A stretch of DNA of 64,000 nucleotides. It comes from CAYUPI01 sp964446585 (GTDB lineage Bacteria; Verrucomicrobiota; Verrucomicrobiia; Limisphaerales; UBA8199). Each line of letters opens with the position of its first letter. Positions within the stretch are counted from its first letter, which is position 1. The stretch is from NCBI GenBank assembly GCA_964446585.1, contig CAYUPI010000013.1, positions 65,855 through 129,854 on the forward strand, given 5' to 3'. Below the pieces are notes generated by a model that saw only the letters and a program-made list of their open reading frames with translations, was not told where the DNA came from and searched no databases. Position numbers and translations under genes: made by a program. Shown in pieces: positions 8,759-17,620 of this stretch.

Positions 8759-9982
8759 TCAATCGCGGTTGGACATGATAAGGGTGAAGAGCTGATCAGT
8801 GCCGGGATCGCTGTGGCGCTTCGCAGTCGTCGCAATAAGTGGCGGCAGGCGCCGGTTCAGGACCAGGCGTTGCTCGAGCTCCGACATGGCAGTCTTTGCT
8901 GCCGGCAAGTCCGTTTTGTTGACCACAACGATCCCGGCTTCGTCGAGCATGGCGATCTTCTGCAGTTGCAAGCGCCCGCCGTACTCGGGACTCATCACCA
9001 GGACTTGGTGGTCCACCAATCCGCGCCCGAAGGGCATATCTTCCTGACCTATCCCGACGCTTTCGATCAGGATTAAATCGAATCCCGCGCGCTTGAGAAT
9101 GCGGACGCATCGCCCGGTGACAGCGGAGACCCAGCCCCCCCGGCCCCGCGTTCCCAAACTGCGCATAAAAACGCGGTCATCCTGTGCATAAACCATCGTG
9201 GCACGGTCGCCCAATAACGCGCCTTTGCCAACGAGGCTCGGGTCGTGGGAAAGGACTGCCAGCCTGCCTTTCGGTCGGGCCTTGAGAAACCGCGACGTGA
9301 GTTCATCAATCAGCGTCGTCTTGCCCGCCCCACCGGGGCCGGTGATGCCGATGGTGAGGGGCGACCCGCCGTCGCTCCGCTCTGGCGCGGCAATGGGGAG
9401 AGGGTGGAGGGTCGAGGGTCGAGGGTCGAGGGTCGAGGGAACGGGGCCAGCCGCTGCAGCGGTAAGTAATTTCGAGAGCTTCAGGTCAGTTAACTTCCCA
9501 AGGAATTTCAATTGGGAAATAGACGGGTGCTGCGAATGATATCTTGATCGAACGAATCCAACGATGTCGTCGAGCGGGGTGCCGGCAAAGAAGATTTCAT
9601 CGACGCCGCGTTCTTTCAGAACTCTGGCATCGGCCTCGGTAATTGTGCCGCCGCCGCCGCCGAACACGCGGATGTGGCCGGCTCCCGACTTGCGCAGCAG
9701 CCGCAATAGCTCGCTGAAGAACTCGATGTGCCCGCCATTGTAGGAAGAGATACCGATCGCCTGTGCGTCCTCTTGAATAGCGGCCCGAGCGATGTCGCGC
9801 ACAGATCGATGATAGCCAAGGTAAATGACCTCGATTCCATGACGAGCGAGTTCCAGATTGATTGTGAGGATCGGGCTGTCATGGCCATCACAAATCGGCA
9901 CGACCGTGAGGATGCGCGGACTTCCGCGGACCGCGCTCAACCGCGGAGAATTCGATCGTTGAGATCTCGCTTTCAATTGCAA
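8759..9982 (-). CDS. B12-binding domain fused to MeaB-type GTPase (partner of the split IcmF)
   Basis: Supplies the cobalamin-binding and G-protein chaperone parts that in IcmF are joined to the mutase. The N-terminal domain has the B12 motif CDGHDSPI, IGISSYNGGHIEFF and RVFGGGGGTITEADA. The C-terminal MeaB domain has the P-loop ITGPGGAGKTTLID, a LILIESVGIGQEDM switch and NKTDLP. The two are joined by a linker (VPSTLDPRPSTLHPLP) encoded by tandem TCGAGGG repeats (9411-9438). The start is uncertain: the frame is open to 10168, but that would overlap the divergent lipoprotein gene. TTG codons at 9982, 9976 and 9940 are candidates; 9982 is taken here. It is upstream of and presumably cotranscribed with the mutase. 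Confidence 0.85.
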   Translation of the reverse strand: MQLKARSQRSNSPRLSAVRGSPRILTVVPICDGHDSPILTINLELARHGIEVIYLGYHRSVRDIARAAIQEDAQAIGISSYNGGHIEFFSELLRLLRKSGAGHIRVFGGGGGTITEADARVLKERGVDEIFFAGTPLDDIVGFVRSRYHSQHPSISQLKFLGKLTDLKLSKLLTAAAAGPVPSTLDPRPSTLHPLPIAAPERSDGGSPLTIGITGPGGAGKTTLIDELTSRFLKARPKGRLAVLSHDPSLVGKGALLGDRATMVYAQDDRVFMRSLGTRGRGGWVSAVTGRCVRILKRAGFDLILIESVGIGQEDMPFGRGLVDHQVLVMSPEYGGRLQLQKIAMLDEAGIVVVNKTDLPAAKTAMSELEQRLVLNRRLPPLIATTAKRHSDPGTDQLFTLIMSNRD

Positions 9983-10091
9983 GCTCGTCGGCAAAAGCCT
10001 AGGACAAATGCCTGCCTGGAGCAAACTTTCACTCGGGGTGACTCGCCCTGATGAACAAACGGACCTCGTGCATCGTCGATCAAGTAGGCAT

Positions 10092-10436
10092 ATGAAACGG
10101 CGACTCTTATCAATCTGGATAATGGCTGCACTGAGCTTGACCTGGCTTACAGGCTGCGTCGAACGCACCGTTTATGTGCAGGGCCCACCAGGCGCCACGC
10201 CTCCGCCGGGCCAGGTGATCATCACCGAGCCTCCGCCGCCGCCACAAGTGGACGTCGTCATTGCGGCACCCGGTCCAGGTTGCGTGTGGACACCAGGTTA
10301 CTGGAGCTGGCGCGGGCACTGGGTTTGGGTCGGTGGCAGATGGGTTGTCCCGCCGCATCCCCGCGCCGTTTTTGTTCCCGGCCGCTGGGTCCGCCACGGC
10401 CATGGCTGGGTCTGGATTCGCGGCCATTGGGGTTGA
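10092..10436 (+). CDS. small lipoprotein with Trp/Gly-rich YXWGQ-like repeats
   Basis: A 114-residue protein with an N-terminal signal (KRRLLSIWIMAALSLTWL) and a lipobox LTGC, so it is probably lipidated and membrane-attached. A Pro-rich linker (PPPGQVIITEPPPPP) is followed by repeats of the type W.PGYWSWRGHWVWVGGRWV and PGRWVRHGHGWVWIRGHWG. Such Trp/His/Gly repeats occur in many small envelope proteins of unknown role. The ATG at 10092 gives the signal peptide; a weak GTAGGC lies upstream. It is divergent from the MeaB gene and precedes tRNA-Gly. Confidence 0.8.
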   Translation: MKRRLLSIWIMAALSLTWLTGCVERTVYVQGPPGATPPPGQVIITEPPPPPQVDVVIAAPGPGCVWTPGYWSWRGHWVWVGGRWVVPPHPRAVFVPGRWVRHGHGWVWIRGHWG

Positions 10437-10556
10437 TGGCTCGCCACATCTCGACGGCTGAGCTTGGATGGATCGATTCCCACATGCTGGGAGTTTCCGA
10501 AAAAACTCGCTTGCAATCTCGCGGGAGTTTCGTAGTTTATCCGAGCCTCTCTGGAA

Positions 10557-10633
10557 GCGAGCGTAGCTCAGCCTGGTAGAGCATCACGTTGCCAACGTGA
10601 GTGTCGAGGGTTCGAATCCCTTCGCTCGCTCCA
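10557..10633 (+). tRNA. tRNA-Gly (anticodon GCC)
   Basis: A complete cloverleaf can be folded. The acceptor stem GCGAGCG (10557-10563) pairs with CGCTCGC (10623-10629). The D arm begins GCTC and ends GAGC. The anticodon stem TCACG/CGTGA encloses loop TTGCCAA with anticodon GCC. The T arm contains GGGTTCGAATCCC. A discriminator T is followed by an encoded CCA (10631-10633). The last 30 bases are repeated at 44217-44246, so this gene is the integration target of the element to its right and was kept intact by the integration. Confidence 0.95.
10604..10633. other. attL (30-bp direct repeat, within tRNA-Gly)
   Basis: The core starts TCGAGGGTTCGAATCCC and runs to the encoded CCA of the tRNA. It is identical to 44217-44246. 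One base further left the two copies differ (G versus A), and identity ends after CCA. This is the usual attachment-site position for tyrosine integrases that target the T arm and acceptor stem. Confidence 0.92.
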
Positions 10634-10974
10634 TCTTAATCCTCAATGACTTAGGCGAAAACGTGGCGTGAGTGGCAACGTCCAGTGACAACAAATCCAA
10701 GGCTGGCCAGCAATGTCTAAGAGAGTCCAAGGTCCGCACTTGAGACATTCCATACCGTGGCGAAAGTTGATTACCTACATGTTCATGAGGACGACCTGCG
10801 CTGAACTCGTTTGTTTTTCCAAGCAGCATTGGAACCAGGAGGCGCTGAGCTGCACCTGTCAGCAGGGTCTGCTGAACTGGAAATTGCTTCTGCACGTCAG
10901 ATAGCCGAGAAGCTGTCCCGGCGCTCAACTCTCATTGGCAAGGGTGTTGCAATGGTTGGTTCGTTAGGTTCTAA
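10634..10974. other. attL-proximal non-coding region with candidate integrase arm site
   Basis: No supportable gene. AGTGGCAACGT at 10671-10681 recurs in the same orientation at 44134-44144 near the right end, and an imperfect GTGGCGTG copy lies 9 bp to its left. These could be arm-type binding sites for the element's integrase. Nothing else stands out. Confidence 0.35.
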
Positions 10975-11364
10975 TCACGTTCGAAGGCCGTCCCCGCCGA
11001 TGTAACCCTTAAACCAGGCTGGGCATTTATCAGCAGGGCCATAGTAGCCCCAATCCTGAAGGGCATCGATGAAAACAGCTTCCGCCACGTTCCCAGTGGC
11101 GAACCCACTCGCGTTAACGAATGAGCAGAATAGCCCCTTCTGCTTGGCGAAATGTTCAAGAGGGCCACTTGGCTTGACCCCGGGCAAGTCCATTGCACCG
11201 ACGAGCATACCGTTAGGCCCGCCGAAGTCCGGCAGGAAGGCGAGGCATCCAAGTGGCAGGTCGCCGGCAGCGGAGGGCGCGAACGCCCGGACCCCAAGCT
11301 TGCGGCAGGCTGTTTGCCAATTCCTAGATGCGAGCTCCAGAGTTTTTGGATCGATGGCTACCAT
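10975..11364 (-). CDS. unknown protein, possible orphan immunity protein
   Basis: A 129-residue soluble protein, rich in aromatic residues and Gly (LGCLAFLPDFGGPNG, DALQDWGYYGPADKCPAW). No family is recognised. Its start overlaps the end of the RraB-like gene by seven bases. It is the last gene of a left-reading group that starts with the RHS protein. Small unique proteins in that position are often immunity or accessory genes of polymorphic toxins, which is only an inference here. Confidence 0.6.
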   Translation of the reverse strand: MVAIDPKTLELASRNWQTACRKLGVRAFAPSAAGDLPLGCLAFLPDFGGPNGMLVGAMDLPGVKPSGPLEHFAKQKGLFCSFVNASGFATGNVAEAVFIDALQDWGYYGPADKCPAWFKGYIGGDGLRT

Positions 11365-11678
11365 AGGTCCGGACTGTCGCTCCCGTCGCGGTGGGAGAAC
11401 ACCACGGGCGAGTTGAAAAATGGCCTATAAAGATTGATGTCGCCCGCTTCGCCTAGAACGTGTGTCTGAAATTCTCGGGTGCGTGCTCTTTCGGCGGCCT
11501 CTTGAGCCGCGTCTTTGGAGGCGAAGTATAGGAAAAAATGAAACGCATGTGGCTTGTTGAGGTCCGAGCCGAATCCCCGCAGTTGTCGCAGAACTTCCTC
11601 CTGAAAAGAGGCGGATATTTCACTTCTGCTTGTGTATGCCGTTTGCTGGGGCGAGTCTGGAGTCTTGGCATGGATCAT
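11358..11678 (-). CDS. RraB-like (ribonuclease E inhibitor fold) domain protein
   Basis: A 106-residue protein whose middle matches the RraB/DUF1260-type pattern: EVLRQLRGFGSDLNKPHAFHF, then FLYFASKDAAQEAAERARTR. In RraB and related DUF695-type proteins this ferredoxin-like unit begins with such a leucine-rich helix and an HFLYF strand. Here it is a single-domain protein. It overlaps the downstream 129-residue gene and lies 109 bp downstream of the cyclase-like gene. Its role could be an immunity or regulatory protein; a housekeeping RNase E inhibitor is unlikely given its place in a mobile element. Confidence 0.6.
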   Translation of the reverse strand: MIHAKTPDSPQQTAYTSRSEISASFQEEVLRQLRGFGSDLNKPHAFHFFLYFASKDAAQEAAERARTREFQTHVLGEAGDINLYRPFFNSPVVFSHRDGSDSPDLW

Positions 11679-11787
11679 TGTGAGTAGTCACCGGCAGCGT
11701 CCAAGCAGGTTGCCGAATCGTGCATGCGGATTGCTCTGTGTTGCAGCCCATTGTTTCGGCATTCACGGTACACTACGCTTCTGATGA

Positions 11788-12366
11788 TTATGCACCGCCA
11801 GAAAGGTGTTCTAAAGCCTCCATGTTGACAGTGATGTAACCTGGTGATGCGCTGATGGTCTGGTGCAGCCCCGCGCTTTGCAACGTTGCATGAGGAATGT
11901 CTTTCAGGATTTCCGGTACGACGACAAGAAGAGCTTTGGTGGAACGGGCGCGCTCTGCACAACGGTACGCGCTCTCCGCCCCCTCACCTGCCAGGCTCGA
12001 GGCACCGAATTCAATCTTGCCCATGCTAACTCCAGCGTGAAATGTCGCTGGGGGCAGCCCCTTCTTCTTGTAGCCCTCGTTCGCCCGGTCAAGTTCGCGT
12101 TTTAAGGACAGGAATAATTTGAATATTGATGTCGTCAGGTCGTCGCTATCGTCCTTCAGCCAAGCCATTCTGTACACTTCTCCCCTTCCCTGATAACTAG
12201 CGGGACGCGAAGCTTCAATCTGGGCTATGGCGATCCGCTCGATAACTCTTGCGTACTCGGCTAACGTGCGGGGGTCCATTCCGACGAGTTTCTGTAAGAC
12301 CCCGCTGATGTCGAAATCAACAACGGCTACCAAGCATTCTCCGGTTTGTGCGAAAGGGGCATTCAT
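11788..12366 (-). CDS. class III nucleotide cyclase-like protein coupled to the RHS gene
   Basis: 192 residues, single domain. The pattern is that of class III (CHD) cyclases: VVDFDISGVLQKL matches the metal-binding F.DISGF segment, HAGVSMGKIEFG matches the R.GIHTG.V..G strand, and GEGAESAYRCAERA matches the GDAVN.AARL helix. The second metal site, normally a GD motif, appears as GRGEVYR, so an Asp may be replaced by Glu and activity is uncertain. Its ATG overlaps the RHS stop by four bases, so the two are translated together. It could be a Pycsar-like signalling cyclase, a degenerate sensor, or an immunity partner. Confidence 0.6.
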   Translation of the reverse strand: MNAPFAQTGECLVAVVDFDISGVLQKLVGMDPRTLAEYARVIERIAIAQIEASRPASYQGRGEVYRMAWLKDDSDDLTTSIFKLFLSLKRELDRANEGYKKKGLPPATFHAGVSMGKIEFGASSLAGEGAESAYRCAERARSTKALLVVVPEILKDIPHATLQSAGLHQTISASPGYITVNMEALEHLSGGA

Positions 12367-15300
12367 CTCTTTATGTTCTTGATAAGGTCCGGAAACATCT
12401 GGTTAATATCCTCGACGGTGTATCCATTTTCCAGCAAGACCGAACGAATTTCATCAAATCCCCCGCCCGTCCTAAATTTGTCATCGAGGCTCTTCGCAAA
12501 TGCGTCGCGAATCCGCTGAGCCTGCTCAGGTGTTATAGATTTGAGCGCTTTCGCAGGTTGCACCAGGGGCTTCTTCGATTTCGTGCAGATCTTTTTTATC
12601 CACTTCCACAGACCGAGTCCGCCCTCGGCGCCTTTTTCTGCCTCGCCGATTCCGCTTATTATCGCCACGACATCCAAGCCCAACTCCACTGACTTCTCTC
12701 CTGCAGGTTTGAGAAAGTCGTTTAGGAAGTAGTCTCCGAGACGCTGTCCATGGGTGGTGTCACCAAAGCGGTACAGGCCGCCTAAGCTCATGGGGTCCGT
12801 CGTTGGCCACTCGCTTGGCGGCACACCATCATGCGGTTGGCCATACCGATCCATCCACAAATCCAGCCCAAATGGGTCCACACTGTTCAAAGGCGAGTTT
12901 CCCACGAACCCATACAAATTGATTCCGCCCGCTTCGGCGATGGGATCTTCCGATGTCCATCGCTGCAAACCCGAGTCATAAGCTCGGAAGGGGTAAAGCG
13001 TCAGGCCCGACATGCCATGCTTCGGCATCGAGGAAAACTGCATTGAATTTGCATCAGCGAGCTTGCCCCATCGTCCGATGATATTGCCGAACGGGCCGTA
13101 AAGGTATCGCGCTGCGATGTTCTGCTGCGCGTCAATGAGAGTGCTGATGTTTCCTGCGCCATCAGAATGATAGAAGGTTGACGCACCGTTCGCATCCGTC
13201 CGGGCGAGCAGCCCCCCGATTCCGCCCGCGCCGGCAAATGTGCCGCTCAAGTCCAGGCCGCGAGGGTAACTCGCTTGTGCAACATTATTACTGTCGCGTT
13301 CCTGAATCGGGAGAAGGCCATCATAAACAAGGCGCGTTTCGTTCGTCAGCACCCACACGCTCTGCCAATTGTAATCGCGCTGAATGCGTCGCCGCCCGAG
13401 GCCGTCGTAAACGAATTCGGAGCGGTAAGCGTTAGAGACTGTAACAGCCGTCAATTGCTCATCGGGGCTATATTCGAACCAGCGCGTGCCGTCGCTCTTG
13501 AGATTGCCGTCAGAATCGTTGGTGAGGGACAGAGAGGACGGAAGAATGGCAACTACTGTGTTGGTCACGTTCGTGCCATAAACGTTTTTAGCAATGATTG
13601 TGAAGGTGTTAGTGTCGCTTAGCGCGTTGTTGGTGCGTGCGAAGGTCAGATCCCCATAGAGTTCCGCCACCGCGCCGCCCACGGTGACGTTCGTCGCCGG
13701 AGCCGGCGTCGCACCGCTCACAGTTAACGTTCCCATGCGTGTGACATTTGTAATTTCATTCCCTCGATCGAGATTAAATGTCTGAACCAAGGCTCCATTG
13801 GTGCGAGTCCGCAAGTTGTGCGCCGCATCGAAGCCGAAGCCAAGTTGCTCGTTTTGCCGGGCCGCTCCACTTGCTTCCTTGGCACTCCACGACGCCAGTT
13901 GGTTGATAGCATCGTAAGCGATTGAAACACTATCGTTTGTCAGACCGAAGTCGCGAACGATGTTGGTCCGCAAACCCAGCGGGTCATGAGTGTAGCTGTA
14001 GCCGTCCAGAACATGGCCCCAGTAATTGACCAAGGCCGTGTAATCCTGGCGATTGAGGCCGTCGAAATGATTGGTGAAGTAAGCGGCATTGGGTAGCCCA
14101 AGGGTCTGCACGAGCGAGCCGGGCGAACCGCCGTATCCGTAAGTGAACGTGCCGGCAAGTGATGAGATGGTTCCGAGGCGGCGGGCCGAATCGTACACGT
14201 AAATCTGACTGAGCGCAGGGGAGGCTGGATTAAATGCAAGAGTCGTGCGTTGGCCCTCCGTGTAGCTGTTTGTCACGGTGTCATTTGTCCAAGGGCCGTC
14301 CTCCGTCAGCAATTGACCAGCCGGGGTGTAACTGAAAGCAGTCGTGCCCGACTGATCGATCATGGTCTTCAATCGATTGAGCGCATCGAACGCATATGAA
14401 TTCGAGTAACCCGTATAAGCGATGTTGGTGATGTTTCCGAGCGCATCCGGGGAAAAAGCCGTGTTCCCAAACTGTGGTGTCCATCGGTTGGTAACCAGGC
14501 CATTTGGATTTCGGGCCAGCCGGAGCACTTCCCGGAGCGCATTGGTTTTCCCCATAAGCCAGCCATATTGGTTGAAGGCCCAAGTCGTGTGATTGCTGTT
14601 GCCGTCCCACAAATCGGTCACTTCATTGAGCGAGTTGTAATTGAGCCAGACCACTTCCTGTTTAGCGTTCGTGACCGACAGCACCCGGCCCGCCGCGTCT
14701 CGATTAAACCAGGTGACCTTCTGGTTTTGATTGGTGTATGCCAGCAGGCCATTGGTATTCCAGAGAAGCCCCATAGTCCCACCACCGCTCGGATACGAGC
14801 GGCTCAGAAGGCGATCGAGAAGGTCGAACGTATTTGTGACTGTCACGCCATACGCATCGGTAATCTGGATCGGACGATCCAAAGAGTCGAAAAGCACGGC
14901 CTGCACCCGGCCATACGCGTTACTGATGGAAGTGGCTAGTCCCTGGTTGTTATACCCGAGGTTCATGCCCCGGCCCAATCCATCCGAAACGCCGGTCAGA
15001 CGCTGCACCGAATCAAACGCGTAAGTGAGGCTGCTGTTATCAGGACGCAAGATGTTCGTCACCAAGCCCTGGTTGTTATAGAAGACGCTGGTCGTGTTGG
15101 TGAGCGCGTCAGTGATACTGGCCAGCGAGCCGCAATTGCACCATGAGAGCAGTGTCACATTGGTCAGCGCATTCGTGATTGAGGTTGGAAACTCCAGACC
15201 GTTATACCCCACAGTTGTCCAATTCCCCATTCTGTCTTTGTATCCAGCCAGGGAGAGCCGATCATAAGTGTTCGAAATGCTGGAGCCATCCGGGAAGGTC

Positions 15301-17603
15301 GTTCCGACGAGCCTATTCAATCCGTCCCAGAAATTGGTGATCTTCAGACCCAGATCATTTGAGACGGTCAGTGGCAGGCTATTGGTGTAAGTAAACGTCA
15401 GCGAGCGCCCGGTCGCCGACCATGTCACGTTCGAGAGCAGGCTGCCGTTTGCGCTGGCGGAATTTGAAGCATAATACTTGAGTGCAACGCTCAGGCCGCT
15501 GGGCAGCGTGAAACCACCCAGGTTATGAGTCGGGCCAAAAGTAAGTGTGGTCGGTTGATTGAGCGAATCGATGATGTTGGTCGGTTGGTGGCTGCCATCA
15601 TAGGCGATCTTGAGGAACTGGCCTGACGAGTTGCTGATTGTCAGCAGATCGATCGCGTTGGTGGAATAAACGAAATAATTGGAGCGGGCGCCAATGCTCC
15701 CGTTGGAGAGAGTATAAGTGGACTCGTTAGTGAGGACTAAACCGGGAGCAGGCGTTGCGCCAGTCGAATATCGGTAAACCGTGGATTGGGTTGTCCCGTC
15801 CGGCAGCACCTGAGCCACGCAACCGACCTGGGCGTCGCCGTCCTCTTCCGGCGAGCCTTTGTTGGCATAATTATACCAGAGCCTCGGGGCCTCCGTCTCA
15901 CCACCCGAGCCAGGTGAAGGCGGACGTTCACTCGAAATTAGTTCCGTGATGGATAGCTCATCGACCGCGCTCAGCAGCCAGCGCCTGAGTTCGCCCTTTC
16001 GGAAATCTGCCGCACTCAATTGCCCCAGCGCATACCCCAGACTGCCCACGTTGTTGCGGAAGCCGCTGGACAATGCCGTAAACTGGCCTCTGTCCCAATG
16101 AAACGTGTTACGATAGACCAAATTCCCGGCACCACTACTTCCGTTTGTCGCACCGGTGTCGAAAATCTGCCCTGTCACAGTCGGCCCGGTCAAAGAGTTG
16201 GTCAGCAAACCGGTCCCGTCATGCAGATAATAAAAAAGTTGCTGCGCGCCTTCCGGTTCGCTCACATACACCGCCCGCTGGATATAGCCGTTGGTAATGG
16301 TCAAGTCCCGGTTTGAATAGAAACCGAAGCTCGTGACGCCGTAAGGCGTCGTCAGGTTTGTAATCCAGCCGTTGGTTCCTTGATAAGCGAAAGTACTGCT
16401 GTTAGACATCGCGTCGGTGATTCCGGCAAGCAGGCCATTGCTAAAGCTGTTCCCGAAGTTAAGCGGATAAGTAAATTGCGCCTTCCGGGCATACGTATCA
16501 TCAAACTCTATTACCTGCCAGCCATGGAGCGCCCATTGAGAAGAATCCATGGAGTAATCGTTTGTGTGATAGATGAATGTATTAGTCCGGCCATCGGGAT
16601 CGACCACATACCGGATGCGCCACGCCACATATTCCGCTCCGCTGGGGTTCCTGAAGAAATTCGTGTAATTATAGTGCTCGTAACCCAGACGAGTGACACG
16701 GCCGTGCGGATCGATGCGCTGAGTCAGAAATGAATGAGCGGTGCTATTGTATGGATACACGTAATGGCCCGAACCGTCGAAGGCGTCGGAAATTGACAGG
16801 CCGAATATGTCCTGGCTGCCATCAGGATAAAGCAACTTGAACCCTATACCTGGGTCGCCCCAATACGTGCCATCGCTGTTCGTGGACGGAGTATTGGTGC
16901 AGACCGGGTAACCCAGTGCCGAATTCGGTTGCAGGGAGAAAAGGCTTACCGAGTTGCTCAGCGCCGCCTGGCTGCTGTTGGTGTAGAAATAATCGACCCC
17001 ACCCTCCGCGCGGAACAACAGAGCTTCTTGGCCCAGGCTGTAAGGTTTGATCGTGGTGTTTGGGTTTGTGTTCATCACCGATTCCCAGCCGGCGTCCCAA
17101 AAAAGGACGTTCATCATCCAGTTATGGCTCCAGGAGGCATTGGTCATACCGTAGGTGCGCATATAGTTCACCTCGGGGCTGCGGGCGGCGGACAGGCGGA
17201 CCTGCAGAGTGTTGTAGAGGTTTGGCACCTCGTCAAAATCCGGCAGCTTGTATCGCTGCTTGTAAAGCCAGCGAAACACCACTGGCTGGCCCGACGATGT
17301 GAAGTAGCTCAGCGGCACATCGGAAATGTGCAGGTTCACGTAAGGCTCATTCACCCACCAGCGGGAAATTCCAGAATCCGATTGGCAGTTGGTACAACTG
17401 ACTTGATTGCCGCCCGCGCCGGCCGCGCCTGATGCTGGCGCACCCGCCGCGCCAGGCGACATGTGGCAACCACTATCGTTTTGATCTCGAAAGCGGGTGC
17501 TGTTTGTATTGATGACGTGTGCGTGAGCTTCTAAAGCGATCATCATCCCGATGAGCAGGAGCGTGAAAGTGGCGTGCTTCAAGAACTTTGAGATTTTGTT
17601 CAT
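12363..17603 (-). CDS. giant secreted RHS/YD-repeat protein with variable C-terminal tail
   Basis: 1746 residues. An N-terminal signal peptide (FTLLLIGMMIALEAHAHV) is followed by a Gly/Ala-rich linker and a Cys pair (SCTNCQ). A long beta-rich N-terminal part precedes YD/RHS repeats from about residue 700 (NTFDLLDRLLSRSYP, YAFDSVQRLTGVSDGLG). The conserved RHS core end near residue 1575 reads YPFRAYDSGLQRWTSEDPI, GGINLYGFVGNSP and VDPFGLD. About 165 residues follow and are probably the variable effector tail; it has a hydrophobic helix (LDVVAIISGIG) and a charged end with no recognised nuclease motif. It lies 17 bp after the LamG gene and is coupled to the cyclase-like gene. Polymorphic toxin activity is inferred. 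Confidence 0.93.
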   Translation of the reverse strand: MNKISKFLKHATFTLLLIGMMIALEAHAHVINTNSTRFRDQNDSGCHMSPGAAGAPASGAAGAGGNQVSCTNCQSDSGISRWWVNEPYVNLHISDVPLSYFTSSGQPVVFRWLYKQRYKLPDFDEVPNLYNTLQVRLSAARSPEVNYMRTYGMTNASWSHNWMMNVLFWDAGWESVMNTNPNTTIKPYSLGQEALLFRAEGGVDYFYTNSSQAALSNSVSLFSLQPNSALGYPVCTNTPSTNSDGTYWGDPGIGFKLLYPDGSQDIFGLSISDAFDGSGHYVYPYNSTAHSFLTQRIDPHGRVTRLGYEHYNYTNFFRNPSGAEYVAWRIRYVVDPDGRTNTFIYHTNDYSMDSSQWALHGWQVIEFDDTYARKAQFTYPLNFGNSFSNGLLAGITDAMSNSSTFAYQGTNGWITNLTTPYGVTSFGFYSNRDLTITNGYIQRAVYVSEPEGAQQLFYYLHDGTGLLTNSLTGPTVTGQIFDTGATNGSSGAGNLVYRNTFHWDRGQFTALSSGFRNNVGSLGYALGQLSAADFRKGELRRWLLSAVDELSITELISSERPPSPGSGGETEAPRLWYNYANKGSPEEDGDAQVGCVAQVLPDGTTQSTVYRYSTGATPAPGLVLTNESTYTLSNGSIGARSNYFVYSTNAIDLLTISNSSGQFLKIAYDGSHQPTNIIDSLNQPTTLTFGPTHNLGGFTLPSGLSVALKYYASNSASANGSLLSNVTWSATGRSLTFTYTNSLPLTVSNDLGLKITNFWDGLNRLVGTTFPDGSSISNTYDRLSLAGYKDRMGNWTTVGYNGLEFPTSITNALTNVTLLSWCNCGSLASITDALTNTTSVFYNNQGLVTNILRPDNSSLTYAFDSVQRLTGVSDGLGRGMNLGYNNQGLATSISNAYGRVQAVLFDSLDRPIQITDAYGVTVTNTFDLLDRLLSRSYPSGGGTMGLLWNTNGLLAYTNQNQKVTWFNRDAAGRVLSVTNAKQEVVWLNYNSLNEVTDLWDGNSNHTTWAFNQYGWLMGKTNALREVLRLARNPNGLVTNRWTPQFGNTAFSPDALGNITNIAYTGYSNSYAFDALNRLKTMIDQSGTTAFSYTPAGQLLTEDGPWTNDTVTNSYTEGQRTTLAFNPASPALSQIYVYDSARRLGTISSLAGTFTYGYGGSPGSLVQTLGLPNAAYFTNHFDGLNRQDYTALVNYWGHVLDGYSYTHDPLGLRTNIVRDFGLTNDSVSIAYDAINQLASWSAKEASGAARQNEQLGFGFDAAHNLRTRTNGALVQTFNLDRGNEITNVTRMGTLTVSGATPAPATNVTVGGAVAELYGDLTFARTNNALSDTNTFTIIAKNVYGTNVTNTVVAILPSSLSLTNDSDGNLKSDGTRWFEYSPDEQLTAVTVSNAYRSEFVYDGLGRRRIQRDYNWQSVWVLTNETRLVYDGLLPIQERDSNNVAQASYPRGLDLSGTFAGAGGIGGLLARTDANGASTFYHSDGAGNISTLIDAQQNIAARYLYGPFGNIIGRWGKLADANSMQFSSMPKHGMSGLTLYPFRAYDSGLQRWTSEDPIAEAGGINLYGFVGNSPLNSVDPFGLDLWMDRYGQPHDGVPPSEWPTTDPMSLGGLYRFGDTTHGQRLGDYFLNDFLKPAGEKSVELGLDVVAIISGIGEAEKGAEGGLGLWKWIKKICTKSKKPLVQPAKALKSITPEQAQRIRDAFAKSLDDKFRTGGGFDEIRSVLLENGYTVEDINQMFPDLIKNIKR

Positions 17604-17620
17604 CGACTTGTCCTCCTGGG

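Noticed and set aside
10584..10928. 114-residue minus-strand ORF ending in KGFEPSTLTLAT
   Set aside because: The tail is the familiar false peptide from reading a tRNA gene backwards; the rest has no support.
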